A stretch of 64,000 nucleotides of DNA, from positions 2,418,001-2,482,000 of the forward strand of contig NZ_CP186693.1 in assembly GCF_049532985.1 (NCBI RefSeq), in the 5' to 3' direction. Shown here piece after piece: positions 33,549 through 41,416 of the stretch; within the stretch, counting starts at the first letter, position 1, and every line of letters begins with the position of its first letter. Position numbers and translations under genes: made by a program. This stretch comes from Promicromonospora sp049532985 (lineage in GTDB: Bacteria > Actinomycetota > Actinomycetes > Actinomycetales > Cellulomonadaceae). The notes under the pieces were generated by a model. The model was given only the letters and a program-made list of their open reading frames with translations. It had not been told where the DNA came from and made no database searches.

Positions 33549-34873
33549 TTGTCCGCCAGCGCGGCCGTCGCCTCGTCGGCGGCCTTCTCCAGCGCCTCGG
33601 CGGGCTCGCCCTGGCCCTGCAGCACCTGCGAGATGGCGGTGCCGATCGCCTCGGAGAGGTTCACGTAGCCGGGCACGGTGGGCCGCGGGATGGTCGCGTT
33701 GGCGCTGTTCGCGGCCATGACGTCCAGGCCGGGCATCTCCTTGACCTGCGCCGCGAACTCCGGCGAGTCGATCTCGCTCTCGCGCAGCGGCAGGTTGCCG
33801 TAGACGACGTTCCAGCGCACGTCCTGCTCCGGGTCGGTGAGCCACTTGGTGAACTCGTAGGACCAGTACTCGCGGTTGGCGTCCTGGTGGTCGAAGAGCA
33901 CCCACAGGTCCGCGCCGGAGATCGTGGTGTGGTCGCCGTCGGTCCCGGGCAGGGGCACCACGCCGTAGTCCGTGCCGGCCACCTGCAGGTCGTACAGCGA
34001 CCAGGGGCCGGAGGTGATCATGCCGATCTGGTCGCTGGCGAAGATCTGCCCGAACTTCGTGTCGGTCTGGTCCAGGTACACGGACTCGTCCTCGACGGCC
34101 ATGTCGCGCAGCAGGGTGAGCGCCTCGACGCCGGCCTCCGAGTCGAAGGTCGCCTCCGTGCCGGACTCGTCCAGGATCTCACCGCCGTTCTGCCACAGGT
34201 GCGGCCAGAACTGCCAGGTCGTCTCCTCGGAGCCCGAGACGGAGTACCCGTACCCGTAGGTCGTGGTCTCCGGGTCGGTCAGCTCACGGGCCGCGGTGCG
34301 GAAGTCGTCCCACGTCCAGTCCTCGGTGGGGTACTCGACGCCGGCCTCGTCGAAGACGGTCTTGTTGTAGATCAGCGAGATGTTGTCCACCACGGCGGGG
34401 AACCCGATGGTCGCCTCGCCCGTCGGCTGGGCCGTCGCCCGCGCCGCGCCGGAGAACTCCTCCCAGCCGACCGCGGGGTCGGAGACCTGCTCGGTGATGT
34501 CGAGCGTGCGCTCCGACTCGGCGAGCTCGCTCGCCCACGAGCCGAACGCGTAGGAGATGTCGGGGTAGGTACCGCCGGCGAACGACGACGACAGCTTCTG
34601 CAGCAGGTCCTCGGTCGACGGCGCCCCCGAGGAGACCTCGATGGTGACGTTGGGGTGCTCCTGCTCGAACTCCTCGGCGAGCCCCGTGAGGATGGTCTGG
34701 GCCTGGTCGGCCTGACCCGTCCACCAGGTGAGGGTGACGTCGGCGTCCTTGTCGAGCGTGGTCGCGCCCTGCGTGCCCGACGAGCACGAGGTGAGCAGGG
34801 CCGTGGCCACGAGGAGGGAGGCGGCGCCCAGGGCGCCGCGTCCGCGGGTGGTTCGGAGGGGGTGACGCAGCAT
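33545..34873 (-). CDS. Sugar ABC transporter substrate-binding lipoprotein
   Basis: The 442-residue protein has a lipoprotein signal (basic TTRGRGALGAASLLVATALL, then LTSC with the lipidated Cys near residue 30) followed by a family 1 solute-binding domain: DVTLTWWTGQADQAQTILTG, FEQEHPNVTIEV, SYAFGSWASE, IGMITSGPWSLYDLQ. It captures an oligosaccharide outside the membrane for the CUT1 permeases encoded next. AGACGAGGACGATC precedes the ATG. The neighbouring GH4 and tagatose-type enzymes suggest an alpha-galactoside-like ligand; that is inference. Confidence 0.9.
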   Translation of the reverse strand: MLRHPLRTTRGRGALGAASLLVATALLTSCSSGTQGATTLDKDADVTLTWWTGQADQAQTILTGLAEEFEQEHPNVTIEVSSGAPSTEDLLQKLSSSFAGGTYPDISYAFGSWASELAESERTLDITEQVSDPAVGWEEFSGAARATAQPTGEATIGFPAVVDNISLIYNKTVFDEAGVEYPTEDWTWDDFRTAARELTDPETTTYGYGYSVSGSEETTWQFWPHLWQNGGEILDESGTEATFDSEAGVEALTLLRDMAVEDESVYLDQTDTKFGQIFASDQIGMITSGPWSLYDLQVAGTDYGVVPLPGTDGDHTTISGADLWVLFDHQDANREYWSYEFTKWLTDPEQDVRWNVVYGNLPLRESEIDSPEFAAQVKEMPGLDVMAANSANATIPRPTVPGYVNLSEAIGTAISQVLQGQGEPAEALEKAADEATAALADK

Positions 34874-34913
34874 GATCGTCCTCGTCTCTTCTGCGTTCTG
34901 GGTGGTTGTTCTG

Positions 34914-35801
34914 TCAGCCGAGCACGACGGACCGCGTCAGGTGGCGCGGGGTGTCCGCGTCCAGCCCGCGCGACCGCGCGACCTCGACCGCGAGCCGCTG
35001 TGCCTGCACGAGCTGGACCAGGGGGTCGAGGTCGTCGTGCCGGACGGTCGCGCCGGTGCGCTCCACGTCCGCGGCGAGCACGGGGTCGGCGTCGCCGAAG
35101 AGGGTCACGAGGCTCCGCTGTCCCGCCACCGCCACGGGGCCGTGGCGGTAGTCCAGGGCGGGGTAGGACTCCGACCACGCCTGCGCGGCCTCGCGGATCT
35201 TGAGCGCCGCCTCCTGGGCCAGGCCGTAGGTCCACGACCGGCCGAGGAACACGAAGTGCTCGAACGCCGTCACGTCGACCGGCAGCGGGGCGTCGAGCGC
35301 GGCGCGGGCCTGCTCGACGACGGCGGTCAGGTCCTCGCCGAACCCGGTGCGCGCCAGCACGAGCACCGCGGTCGGGAAGCGCGTCTGGACCACCGACTCC
35401 TCGTCCGCGAAGTCCAGCACGAGCACCTCGTCCGCGGCCTGCGCCACGGGCGTCCCGGCCACGCCGACGACGGCGGCCGTGCGAGTGCCGGCGGGCACGC
35501 GGGCGAGCGCATCGAGCACCTCGCTCGTGGTTCCCGAGCGGCTGATCACGACCACGCGGTCGTAGGTGCGGCCCGGCGTCCACTCGGACGCGTAGGCGGC
35601 GTCGGTCTCGCCGAGCCCGGCGCGCTCGCGCAGGACCGCGAGGGACTCGGCGACGAACGCGCTGGTGCCGCAGCCGAGCACCAGGACACGCTCGCCAGGG
35701 GCGCCGAGCACCCGCGCGCCGTCGGCCGCCGCGGCGGCGGCACGGGTCCACACCTCGGGCTGGCTACGGATCTCACGCTCGGTGATGGTGCTGATGCTCA
35801 C
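34914..35801 (-). CDS. SIS-domain sugar-phosphate isomerase/deaminase (AgaS-like)
   Basis: The 295-residue protein has two SIS domains. The first has VLVLGCGTSAFVAESLAVL and VVVISRSGTTSEVLDAL; the second contains FVFLGRSWTYGLAQEAALKI and ESYPALDYRHGPVA. It lacks a glutaminase domain, which separates it from GlmS. AgaS converts galactosamine 6-phosphate to tagatose 6-phosphate plus ammonia, which fits the kinase and aldolase encoded nearby. AGGAAG lies eight bases before GTG 35801; longer in-frame starts run through the operator region. It is the first gene of the six-gene operon. Confidence 0.83.
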   Translation of the reverse strand: MSISTITEREIRSQPEVWTRAAAAAADGARVLGAPGERVLVLGCGTSAFVAESLAVLRERAGLGETDAAYASEWTPGRTYDRVVVISRSGTTSEVLDALARVPAGTRTAAVVGVAGTPVAQAADEVLVLDFADEESVVQTRFPTAVLVLARTGFGEDLTAVVEQARAALDAPLPVDVTAFEHFVFLGRSWTYGLAQEAALKIREAAQAWSESYPALDYRHGPVAVAGQRSLVTLFGDADPVLAADVERTGATVRHDDLDPLVQLVQAQRLAVEVARSRGLDADTPRHLTRSVVLG

Positions 35802-35895
35802 GGTGCCGCTTCCTGTCGTCGTCCCGGCACCGCCTACCGGGCGCCGTCGTCGCCCATGGTGCTCGACTGTTGCGCGGGAGTCACCAAGACTGGCG

Positions 35896-35922
35896 GATTC
35901 GATCATTCCGAGTGATTGAATC
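35896..35922. promoter_or_regulatory. DeoR operator copy 2 (SIS-ABC operon / amidohydrolase divergent promoter)
   Basis: Inverted repeat with arms GATTCGATCA (35896-35905) and TGATTGAATC (35913-35922), one mismatch, seven-base spacer TTCCGAG. The core matches the motif at 28954-28977 in 20 of 24 positions. It lies between the SIS operon and the amidohydrolase gene, so both may be under the DeoR protein encoded at 28991. Confidence 0.7.
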
Positions 35923-36016
35923 GCGTAACAACTCGGCAATCTGCGCACGCATGCCCGATCCTCTGGGGGCGACACGATCACGTCGAGCACTTTCCTGGGA
36001 AGCCGAGGAGGCAGTC

Positions 36017-37111
36017 ATGAGCCACGTTCACGACCCGCTGGGGGCGGGTGGGCCCGCCGGGACCGCAGTACCGGACCTCCGGCTCGTCGACTGGGCGCCC
36101 CGCCCGCAGGTCTCCGTGCCCGTCACGCGCGTGCGCCGGGCGGCGGTCGGTGCCGTCGACGTGCACAACCACCTCGGCCGCTGGCTCACCGAGGACTGGT
36201 GCGCACCCGACGTCGCCGCGCTCCTGCGGATGATGGACGACGCCGGCATCGAGACCGTCGTCAACCTGGACGGGCTGTGGGGCGAGGAGCTGGACGCCAA
36301 CCTCGACCGGTACGACCGCGCGCACCCGGGCCGGTTCGTCACGTTCTGCCAGATCGACTGGACGCTCCTGGCCCGCCCGGACGGCGAGCGCGAGATCCAC
36401 GAGCAGCTCCGCGACAGCGCCGCGCGCGGCGCCCGCGGCGTCAAGGTGTGGAAGAACGTGGGCCTCACGGTCCGCGGGCCCGACGGCGAGCTCGTGCGCC
36501 CCGACGACCCGCGCGTGGCCGGCGTGCTCGCCCTGGCCGGTGAGCTCGGTCTGCCGGCCCTGGTGCACGTGGCCGACCCGAAGGCCTTCTTCGAACCGCT
36601 GGACGAGCACAACGAGCGGTTCGACGAGCTGGCCGGCCAGCCCGACTGGTCCTTCGCCGACCGGGAGCGCTACCCGTCCTTCGACCAGCTCCTGGACGCG
36701 TTCGAGCGGCTGCTGGTGGCCACGCCCGGCACCCGGTACATCGGTGCGCACGTCGGCTGCGTCGCCGAGGACCTCGACCGCGTGGAACGGCTCCTGCGCG
36801 CCGCGCCCAACCTCGTGGTGGACATCGCCGGCCGCCTCGGCGAGCTCGGCCGCCAGCCCCGGCGGTTCCGGCGCCTCGTGGAGAGCTTCCCGGACCGTGT
36901 GCTGTTCGGCACCGACGCCTTCCCGCTGTCGCCCGCAGACCTCGAGGTCCACTTCCGCTTCCTGGAGACGGACGACGAGGCCTTCGACTACGCGCCCGGC
37001 GTGGAGGTGCCGCCGCAGGGCCGCTGGCAGATCTCCGGGGCCGCGCTCCCCGCGCACCTGCTGCCCGCCCTGTACGCGAACAACGCCCGGCGCGTGCTGA
37101 ACCTCGGCTGA
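36017..37111 (+). CDS. Amidohydrolase-2 family metal-dependent hydrolase
   Basis: The 364-residue TIM-barrel protein has GAVDVHNHLGRWLTEDW (metal-binding H-x-H after strand 1), VKVWKNVGLTVRGPDG, ALVHVADPKAFFEP (His after strand 5), RYIGAHVGCVAEDLD (His after strand 6) and VLFGTDAFPL (Asp after strand 8). These complete the metal site of amidohydrolase-2 enzymes, which hydrolyse or decarboxylate small rings and lactones. GAGGAGG precedes the ATG. It diverges from the sugar operon and shares the operator region, so it may process a side product or sugar lactone. No specific substrate is evident. Confidence 0.8.
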   Translation: MSHVHDPLGAGGPAGTAVPDLRLVDWAPRPQVSVPVTRVRRAAVGAVDVHNHLGRWLTEDWCAPDVAALLRMMDDAGIETVVNLDGLWGEELDANLDRYDRAHPGRFVTFCQIDWTLLARPDGEREIHEQLRDSAARGARGVKVWKNVGLTVRGPDGELVRPDDPRVAGVLALAGELGLPALVHVADPKAFFEPLDEHNERFDELAGQPDWSFADRERYPSFDQLLDAFERLLVATPGTRYIGAHVGCVAEDLDRVERLLRAAPNLVVDIAGRLGELGRQPRRFRRLVESFPDRVLFGTDAFPLSPADLEVHFRFLETDDEAFDYAPGVEVPPQGRWQISGAALPAHLLPALYANNARRVLNLG

Positions 37112-37129
37112 TCCGGCCACGCATCACCA

Positions 37130-37166
37130 CCGGGCCGGTAATTGAACGGTGAACTTTCCGGCCCGG
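37130..37166 (+). terminator. Terminator after the amidohydrolase gene
   Basis: Perfect 9-bp stem CCGGGCCGG/CCGGCCCGG (37130-37138/37158-37166) with a 19-base A+T-rich loop, 18 bases after the stop codon. The spacer and following DNA are less G+C-rich than the surroundings. Confidence 0.6.
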
Positions 37167-37177
37167 AGAGCGGTCCC

Positions 37178-37200
37178 CGGCATTTCTTGACAGAATGCCG
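37178..37200 (+). promoter_or_regulatory. Hairpin directly in front of the orphan nuclease start codon
   Basis: CGGCATT and AATGCCG (37178-37184/37194-37200) form a 7-bp stem with a nine-base loop. The loop and arm include TTGACA (37187-37192). Only two bases separate the stem from the ATG and there is no Shine-Dalgarno, so the structure could limit initiation, or the palindrome could be a protein site. Confidence 0.4.
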
Positions 37201-37202
37201 AT

Positions 37203-37682
37203 ATGGCCGCACTGGAGGACCTCCTCGACGACTACATGTTCCGGTCCGAGTCCGAGACCGACCGGGACGAGAAGTTCGAGGAGCTGATGAAGGCATTCCT
37301 GCGCACGGACGCAGAGTGCACGGCCGCGTTCGACGCGGTCTGGTCGTGGGACGAATGGCCCGGCCACCAGGGACTGGGCGACGAGATCGACCTGGTCGCA
37401 CGCGAGCAGGACACCGAGCGGCTCGTCGCCGTCCGGTGCAAGTTCCACGACCCGGCGCAGCCTTTGTCCCCGGCGGATGTCGCGCCATTTCTCGCGGCGT
37501 CGAACAAAGCGCCTTTCACGGCCCGCATCGTGCTCGCCACCACCGATACGTGGCACAAAGAGCTCGAGGACTCAATTCACGATGTGAAAATCCCGGTCGA
37601 GCGAATTGGGCTCACCCAGATGCTGCATTCCTCGGTCGACTGGAACCGGCTCCTGCCGGTGGCCGCGGCCGCCGCCGGCTAG
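37203..37682 (+). CDS. Stand-alone PD-(D/E)XK nuclease-like domain of the type ISP restriction/helicase family
   Basis: The 159-residue protein resembles only the N-terminal nuclease domain of very large type ISP-like restriction helicases (about 1,500 residues). It has KFEELMKAFLRTD, WSWDEWPGHQG, EIDLVA followed by AVRCKFHDP (catalytic Asp and Lys of the D-xCK motif), APFTARIVLATTDTWHKELE, IPVERIGL and SSVDWNRL. Compared with the usual GxDxGIDLVA and QCKFY it lacks one residue before IDLVA and has R for Q. It ends in an Ala-rich tail with no helicase or methylase after it. It is either a trimmed remnant or an independent nuclease. No methylase gene is nearby. Confidence 0.65.
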   Translation: MAALEDLLDDYMFRSESETDRDEKFEELMKAFLRTDAECTAAFDAVWSWDEWPGHQGLGDEIDLVAREQDTERLVAVRCKFHDPAQPLSPADVAPFLAASNKAPFTARIVLATTDTWHKELEDSIHDVKIPVERIGLTQMLHSSVDWNRLLPVAAAAAG

Positions 37683-37857
37683 CCCGGCCCCTCTTTCTCC
37701 TCCGCCAGCACCACCCGCTCGACATACCCCGGCGAAGCACCCCCCGCACATCGCTCCGCACACAGGGTGAGAACCGACGGGAATTCCATGTAAAAGCATG
37801 GAAATACCGCCCAAAAGCCCGCGAACAGGACCGGGCAATACTACGTGAAGGATCGAT

Positions 37858-38316
37858 ATGTCGCCCCGCACAGCGATTTCACCCGACTCCTCGCCCCGCC
37901 TCCCGCTCGACGGCGGCCTCGTGACGTCGGTCTGCCGCGCCTACGGCCAGGACACCGACGGCTGGGACGCCCGACCGGACGAGGAGCGGGGCGAGTACAC
38001 CGCCGTCGTCGACCATCCCGCCCTGCCCGGCGCGGTGGAGACCGTCGACGTGCTCGTCTGCCGCGGCGCCGCCGTGGAGCTGGACGACCGGTGGGTGTTC
38101 TTCGACGACCTTGCTCCGGCCGCGACGTTCGTCGACTCCGGGCGCGCATCCAACCTGCCGTCGCTCGACCTCTACGAGGCCGCTGAGGTCCGGGCGCACT
38201 GCGCCGAGCACGGCCGTCCCGAGGCGGCGCTCCTCCTGGGCCGGCAGGTCTACGAACCGTCCGAGATCCGCGGGCTCGTGGCCCGGTACGCCGCGCACGT
38301 CGCGGGGCGACCCTGA
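37858..38316 (+). CDS. Hypothetical protein
   Basis: The 152-residue protein shows no family I recognise. It is acidic and mostly hydrophilic, with a central VETVDVLVCRGAAVELDDRW that looks like a beta-sandwich and a helical C-terminal part (SLDLYEAAEVRAHCAEHGRP). There is no signal peptide or membrane segment. AAGGA lies eight bases before the ATG. It follows a 175-base gene-free stretch (37683-37857) that is locally richer in A+T and contains a 7-bp hairpin TTCCATG/CATGGAA (37784-37803). Codon use looks normal for the genome, so it is probably a real gene. Confidence 0.6.
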   Translation: MSPRTAISPDSSPRLPLDGGLVTSVCRAYGQDTDGWDARPDEERGEYTAVVDHPALPGAVETVDVLVCRGAAVELDDRWVFFDDLAPAATFVDSGRASNLPSLDLYEAAEVRAHCAEHGRPEAALLLGRQVYEPSEIRGLVARYAAHVAGRP

Positions 38317-38410
38317 CGCCCCCGGCCGGGCGGCCCAGGGTTCACCCCGACCGGGCAGCGCGAAACCTGGTTCCGTGGGCGGACGACGGGCCGCCGGGCC
38401 GGGCGGTTGG

Positions 38411-39445
38411 ATGGCGGGCATGACCATGACTGCACCGACGACAGACCCTCGGACCGGAACCCGGCAGCGGTGGCGGTTCATCGACTCGCTGCGCGGTTTC
38501 GCGGTGCTCGGCATCCTGCTGGTCAACGCCGTGGACATTGCACGCGTCGGGATGGACCGCATGCTGGAGGGCGGGTCCCGGGTGCCCGACCCGGTGCTCG
38601 ACGCGCTGTACCTCACCGTCCAGACGCGCTTCGTGCCGATCTTCGTGTTCCTGTTCGGCATGAGCCTGTGGATCGTGCTCGACGGCGCCCGCGCGCGCTC
38701 GCCGCGCCCGTGGCTCGTGCTGACCCGGCGCCTGGTCGCGCTCGCGCTCATCGGCGGGCTCCTGATGCTCGTGTACCCCGGGAACGTGCTGGTCGAGTAC
38801 GGCGTCGTCGGTCTGCTCGTGCTGCCCGTGGTCTGCCTCGCGCCGCGCTGGGTGGTCCTCGGCGCAGGGGCCGCGCTCACGGTCGTGGCGTACGCGTTCC
38901 TCGGCGGCGGCCTGGCCGCCACGCCGGGCCTCGTCCTGCTGGGCGCAGGTGCCGCCGCCTACGGCCTGCCCCGTGCCCTGGAGTCCGCGGGACGGACCGT
39001 CGCCGTCGTCCTCGCCGGTGCGGCCGTGCTGACGGTGCCCGCCCTGCTCTGGCAGCTCGGCATGCCCGGCGACCCGCGGTTCTCGAACGCCGGCGGCATC
39101 GCCGGCCTCGTCATGGCCGTGCTGTACACCACCGGTCTGGCCATGCTCTGGCGCACTCCCGCGCGTCGCGTGATCGCCGCCGTCTTCGAGCCGCTGGGCC
39201 GCATGGCCCTGACGAACTACGTCACCGCGGCCCTGGTGGTGGCGCTGACCACGCTCTTCGTGGACTACGGCCACATGACGAGCGTGCTGCCCGTGGTGCT
39301 GCTCGCGCTGGGCATCATCGCCGCGCAGTCCGTGCTGAGCCGGCTGTGGCTGCGCCGGTTCGTCTACGGCCCGGTCGAGTGGGTGTGGCGGGCCGCCACC
39401 TGGCTGCGCCTGCCCGCGTTTCGCCGCGACGCACGGCTTCTGTAA
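38411..39445 (+). CDS. DUF418/YeiB-family membrane protein
   Basis: The 344-residue protein starts, after a short polar N-terminus, with RFIDSLRGFAVLGILLVNAV, the DUF418/heparan-alpha-glucosaminide acetyltransferase-like signature. About nine hydrophobic helices follow, with TRFVPIFVFLFGMSLWI, GLAMLWRTPARRVIAAVFEP and LGRMALTNYV. Such proteins may be membrane acyltransferases, but the function of this branch is not established. Three in-frame ATGs (38411, 38420, 38426) are possible and no strong ribosome site decides between them. A hairpin follows the stop and the next gene is a cation-channel homolog. Confidence 0.8.
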   Translation: MAGMTMTAPTTDPRTGTRQRWRFIDSLRGFAVLGILLVNAVDIARVGMDRMLEGGSRVPDPVLDALYLTVQTRFVPIFVFLFGMSLWIVLDGARARSPRPWLVLTRRLVALALIGGLLMLVYPGNVLVEYGVVGLLVLPVVCLAPRWVVLGAGAALTVVAYAFLGGGLAATPGLVLLGAGAAAYGLPRALESAGRTVAVVLAGAAVLTVPALLWQLGMPGDPRFSNAGGIAGLVMAVLYTTGLAMLWRTPARRVIAAVFEPLGRMALTNYVTAALVVALTTLFVDYGHMTSVLPVVLLALGIIAAQSVLSRLWLRRFVYGPVEWVWRAATWLRLPAFRRDARLL

Positions 39446-39452
39446 CAGTGGA

Positions 39453-39480
39453 GCCGCCCGGTGCGTGCGCGCCGGGCGGC
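39453..39480 (+). terminator. Terminator after the DUF418 gene
   Basis: Perfect 9-bp stem GCCGCCCGG/CCGGGCGGC (39453-39461/39472-39480) with a ten-base loop, starting eight bases after the stop codon at 39445. The next ribosome-binding site (AAAGGAG) follows soon after. Confidence 0.6.
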
Positions 39481-39504
39481 CTCCCCTGTCGAAAGGAGCT
39501 CACC

Positions 39505-40125
39505 GTGGCGTGGACGCATGTCGTCCCGGACCTCCTGGGCGTGTTCTTCTTCGCCGTGTCCGGCTCCCTGCTCGCGGTGCGGCGCCGGTTCGACATCGTC
39601 GGGTCGCTGCTGCTGGGCACCTGCGTCGGGCTCGGCGGCGGGATCCTGCGCGACGTGATCCTCGACGACGGCGTGCCGCGGGCCTTCGACTCGCCCGTCT
39701 ATCTCGTCCCTCCCCTCGTCGCCGCGCTGGTCGTGTACTTCTTCGCGCACGTCGTGCACCGGTTCCATGACGTGCTGCTCACCTTCGACGCCGCCGGCAT
39801 GGCCCTCTTCTCGGTCACCGGCACCCTCCTGGCGCTGGATGCCGGCATGAACCACGCGGCGGCGTCGATCCTCGGGGTCGTGACGGCGGTCGGGGGCGGC
39901 GTCATCCGGGACGTCGTGGCCAACGACGTGCCCCAGATCTTCCGTTCCCGCGGCCTGTACGCCATCCCCGCACTGCTCGGGGCCGGGCTCACCGCGCTCG
40001 CCTCCTGGGCCGGCTGGTTCGGCCTGGTCACGGGCTGGGTGGTCGCGGTGCTCGTGTTCGGGCTGCGCATGGTCTCGCTGCGCTACCGCTGGCAAGCACC
40101 ACCGGCGGCGCGCGTTGACCTGTGA
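39505..40125 (+). CDS. TRIC family (UPF0126) trimeric cation channel-like membrane protein
   Basis: The 206-residue protein has two homologous halves, each with three helices and a glycine-rich signature: LLGTCVGLGGGILRDVILDD in the first and ILGVVTAVGGGVIRDVVAND in the second. This is the bacterial TRIC/YicG arrangement, with a seventh helix at the end. It should form a trimeric potassium-conducting channel in the cytoplasmic membrane. GAAAGGAG precedes the GTG start. The physiological role in bacteria is not well defined. Confidence 0.88.
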   Translation: MAWTHVVPDLLGVFFFAVSGSLLAVRRRFDIVGSLLLGTCVGLGGGILRDVILDDGVPRAFDSPVYLVPPLVAALVVYFFAHVVHRFHDVLLTFDAAGMALFSVTGTLLALDAGMNHAAASILGVVTAVGGGVIRDVVANDVPQIFRSRGLYAIPALLGAGLTALASWAGWFGLVTGWVVAVLVFGLRMVSLRYRWQAPPAARVDL

Positions 40126-40201
40126 GCTCGGTCGGATGCACCGACCCAGCCGGTCAACTCGGTCGGTTGCACCGGCCCAACCGGTCAGCTCGGTCGGATG
40201 C
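40126..40201 (+). repeat. 31-bp tandem repeats after the TRIC gene
   Basis: Two full and one partial copies with period 31 start at 40126, 40157 and 40188. The unit begins CTCGGTCGG and ends CCGGTCA, and each contains its own small hairpin (GGTCGG...CCGACC type). The third copy runs directly into a long terminator stem. The first copy overlaps the coding sequence by no more than the stop codon. Confidence 0.75.
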
Positions 40202-40246
40202 CTCGAGATCGGTCGGCCGATGGACCGATCTCGAGGCAACCGACCG
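40191..40246. terminator. Long bidirectional terminator hairpin
   Basis: A 24-bp stem (arms 40191-40214 and 40223-40246, one mismatch) with an eight-base loop separates the TRIC gene from the convergent HAD gene. The left arm is built from the third tandem-repeat copy plus TCGAGATCGGTC. From 40247 to 40318 there is no gene; GACCGAACAC recurs at 40242 and again about 30 bases on. Confidence 0.8.
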
Positions 40247-40318
40247 AACACGGGGCTGGAGCCGGTGCAGGCGACCGAACACACGGCCGCCCAGGGCCGG
40301 GTCAACGTTCCCGACCCG

Positions 40319-41191
40319 TCACCCGAGCGGCGAGCCGAGCGACTGCAGCACCGTGACGACGCCGTGCTCGTCGATCGTTCCGGTGACCTCGTCCGCCGCC
40401 TCGCGCAGGACGGCCGGAGCGTGTCCCATCGCCACACCCCGCGCCGCCCACGCCACCATCTCCAGGTCGTTGACGCCGTCGCCCACCGCCACGGTGCGGG
40501 CCGAGTCCACGCCGACCTGCTCGCGGACCCGTTCCAGCGCGGTCGCCTTGCTGAGGTCGCGCGGCGTGACGTCGATCCAGTCGGCCGCTGCCGGGACCGG
40601 CGTGACACCCAGCGAGCGCAGGGGCTCGACCAGCCGCGCCACGCCGTCGCCGCGCAGGATCACGCGGGTGGCCGGCACGTCCCACAGCTCGGCGTCGGGC
40701 ACCTGCCGTTGCTCGCCGTTCACGGAGCAGGGCTCGAAGGGGCTGGTGACCCGGTACCCCCACCCGATCTCCTCCACCCCCACCTGCACCGTGGGGACGA
40801 GCTCGCGGGCCCGGCGGATCACCGGCTCCACGTCGAACGTGTGCACCGTGTCGAGCTCGTAGCCACCGGGCCGGCCGATGTCGAGGCGCGCCACGACGGC
40901 CCCGTTCGACGCGACCGCCCAGCCCGCGTGGATGCCGAGCTGACGGGCGACGGGGAGCACGCCCACCAGTGAACGGCCGGAGGCGAGCACCACGTGGTGC
41001 CCGGAGCGCCGCGCGCGGGTGACCGCCGCGACGGTCACCTCCGGCACGGTCGCGCGGGCCTTGAGCAACGTGCCGTCGATGTCGAGCGCGACCATGGCGC
41101 CGACCGCGGGCTCTGTCCCGCGGATACGGCGTGCGGCTGCCTGAGCGTCGTCGGTCGTGGGCGATGTCACCGTACCTGTCGTATCCGTCAT
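40319..41191 (-). CDS. HAD-superfamily (Cof-type) phosphatase
   Basis: The 290-residue protein has the HAD motifs: AMVALDIDGTLLKARA (nucleophile DxD), VLASGRSLVGVLPVAR (motif II), DLSKATALERV with the conserved Lys (motif III) and VAVGDGVNDLEMVAWA (motif IV). The large C2B cap between motifs II and III marks the Cof/YidA class that hydrolyses sugar phosphates and similar metabolites. The ATG at 41191 is preferred, but a GTG at 41224 in the same frame would add 11 residues. It is followed by the long bidirectional hairpin. Confidence 0.85.
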   Translation of the reverse strand: MTDTTGTVTSPTTDDAQAAARRIRGTEPAVGAMVALDIDGTLLKARATVPEVTVAAVTRARRSGHHVVLASGRSLVGVLPVARQLGIHAGWAVASNGAVVARLDIGRPGGYELDTVHTFDVEPVIRRARELVPTVQVGVEEIGWGYRVTSPFEPCSVNGEQRQVPDAELWDVPATRVILRGDGVARLVEPLRSLGVTPVPAAADWIDVTPRDLSKATALERVREQVGVDSARTVAVGDGVNDLEMVAWAARGVAMGHAPAVLREAADEVTGTIDEHGVVTVLQSLGSPLG

Positions 41192-41290
41192 GCCCCTCAG
41201 ACGCGCGGCATGCGGGGATGTCACAGCACTTTCACCACGACTTTCGGACAGGGACGAAATCTTCAGGACCCAGGGGTTGCGTAACGATAT

Positions 41291-41309
41291 ATCTTTGATC
41301 TATCTTTGA
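41291..41309. promoter_or_regulatory. Direct-repeat site upstream of the PadR gene
   Basis: ATCTTTGA occurs at 41291-41298 and 41302-41309, 11 bases (one helical turn) apart. GATATATC precedes it. It is the only A+T-rich patch in the 225-base divergent region and is a plausible PadR autoregulatory site; this is inference. Confidence 0.45.
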
Positions 41310-41416
41310 GGACGTCGGTCGAGCACGTCGCTCCCGACCGGCGGGACGCCGGGACGCCGCAGTGCGCACACAGCGCACCGCCCCACCCCGCCGCGACAGC
41401 ATCAAGGAGACCTCTC

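Noticed and set aside
37683..37857. Continuation of the nuclease gene into a helicase domain.
   Set aside because: No frame continues with helicase motifs; the stretch is non-coding and leads to an unrelated gene.
40126..40201. 31-bp repeats considered as a CRISPR or att-like array.
   Set aside because: The repeats are contiguous without spacers and lead into a terminator; no integrase or cas gene is nearby.
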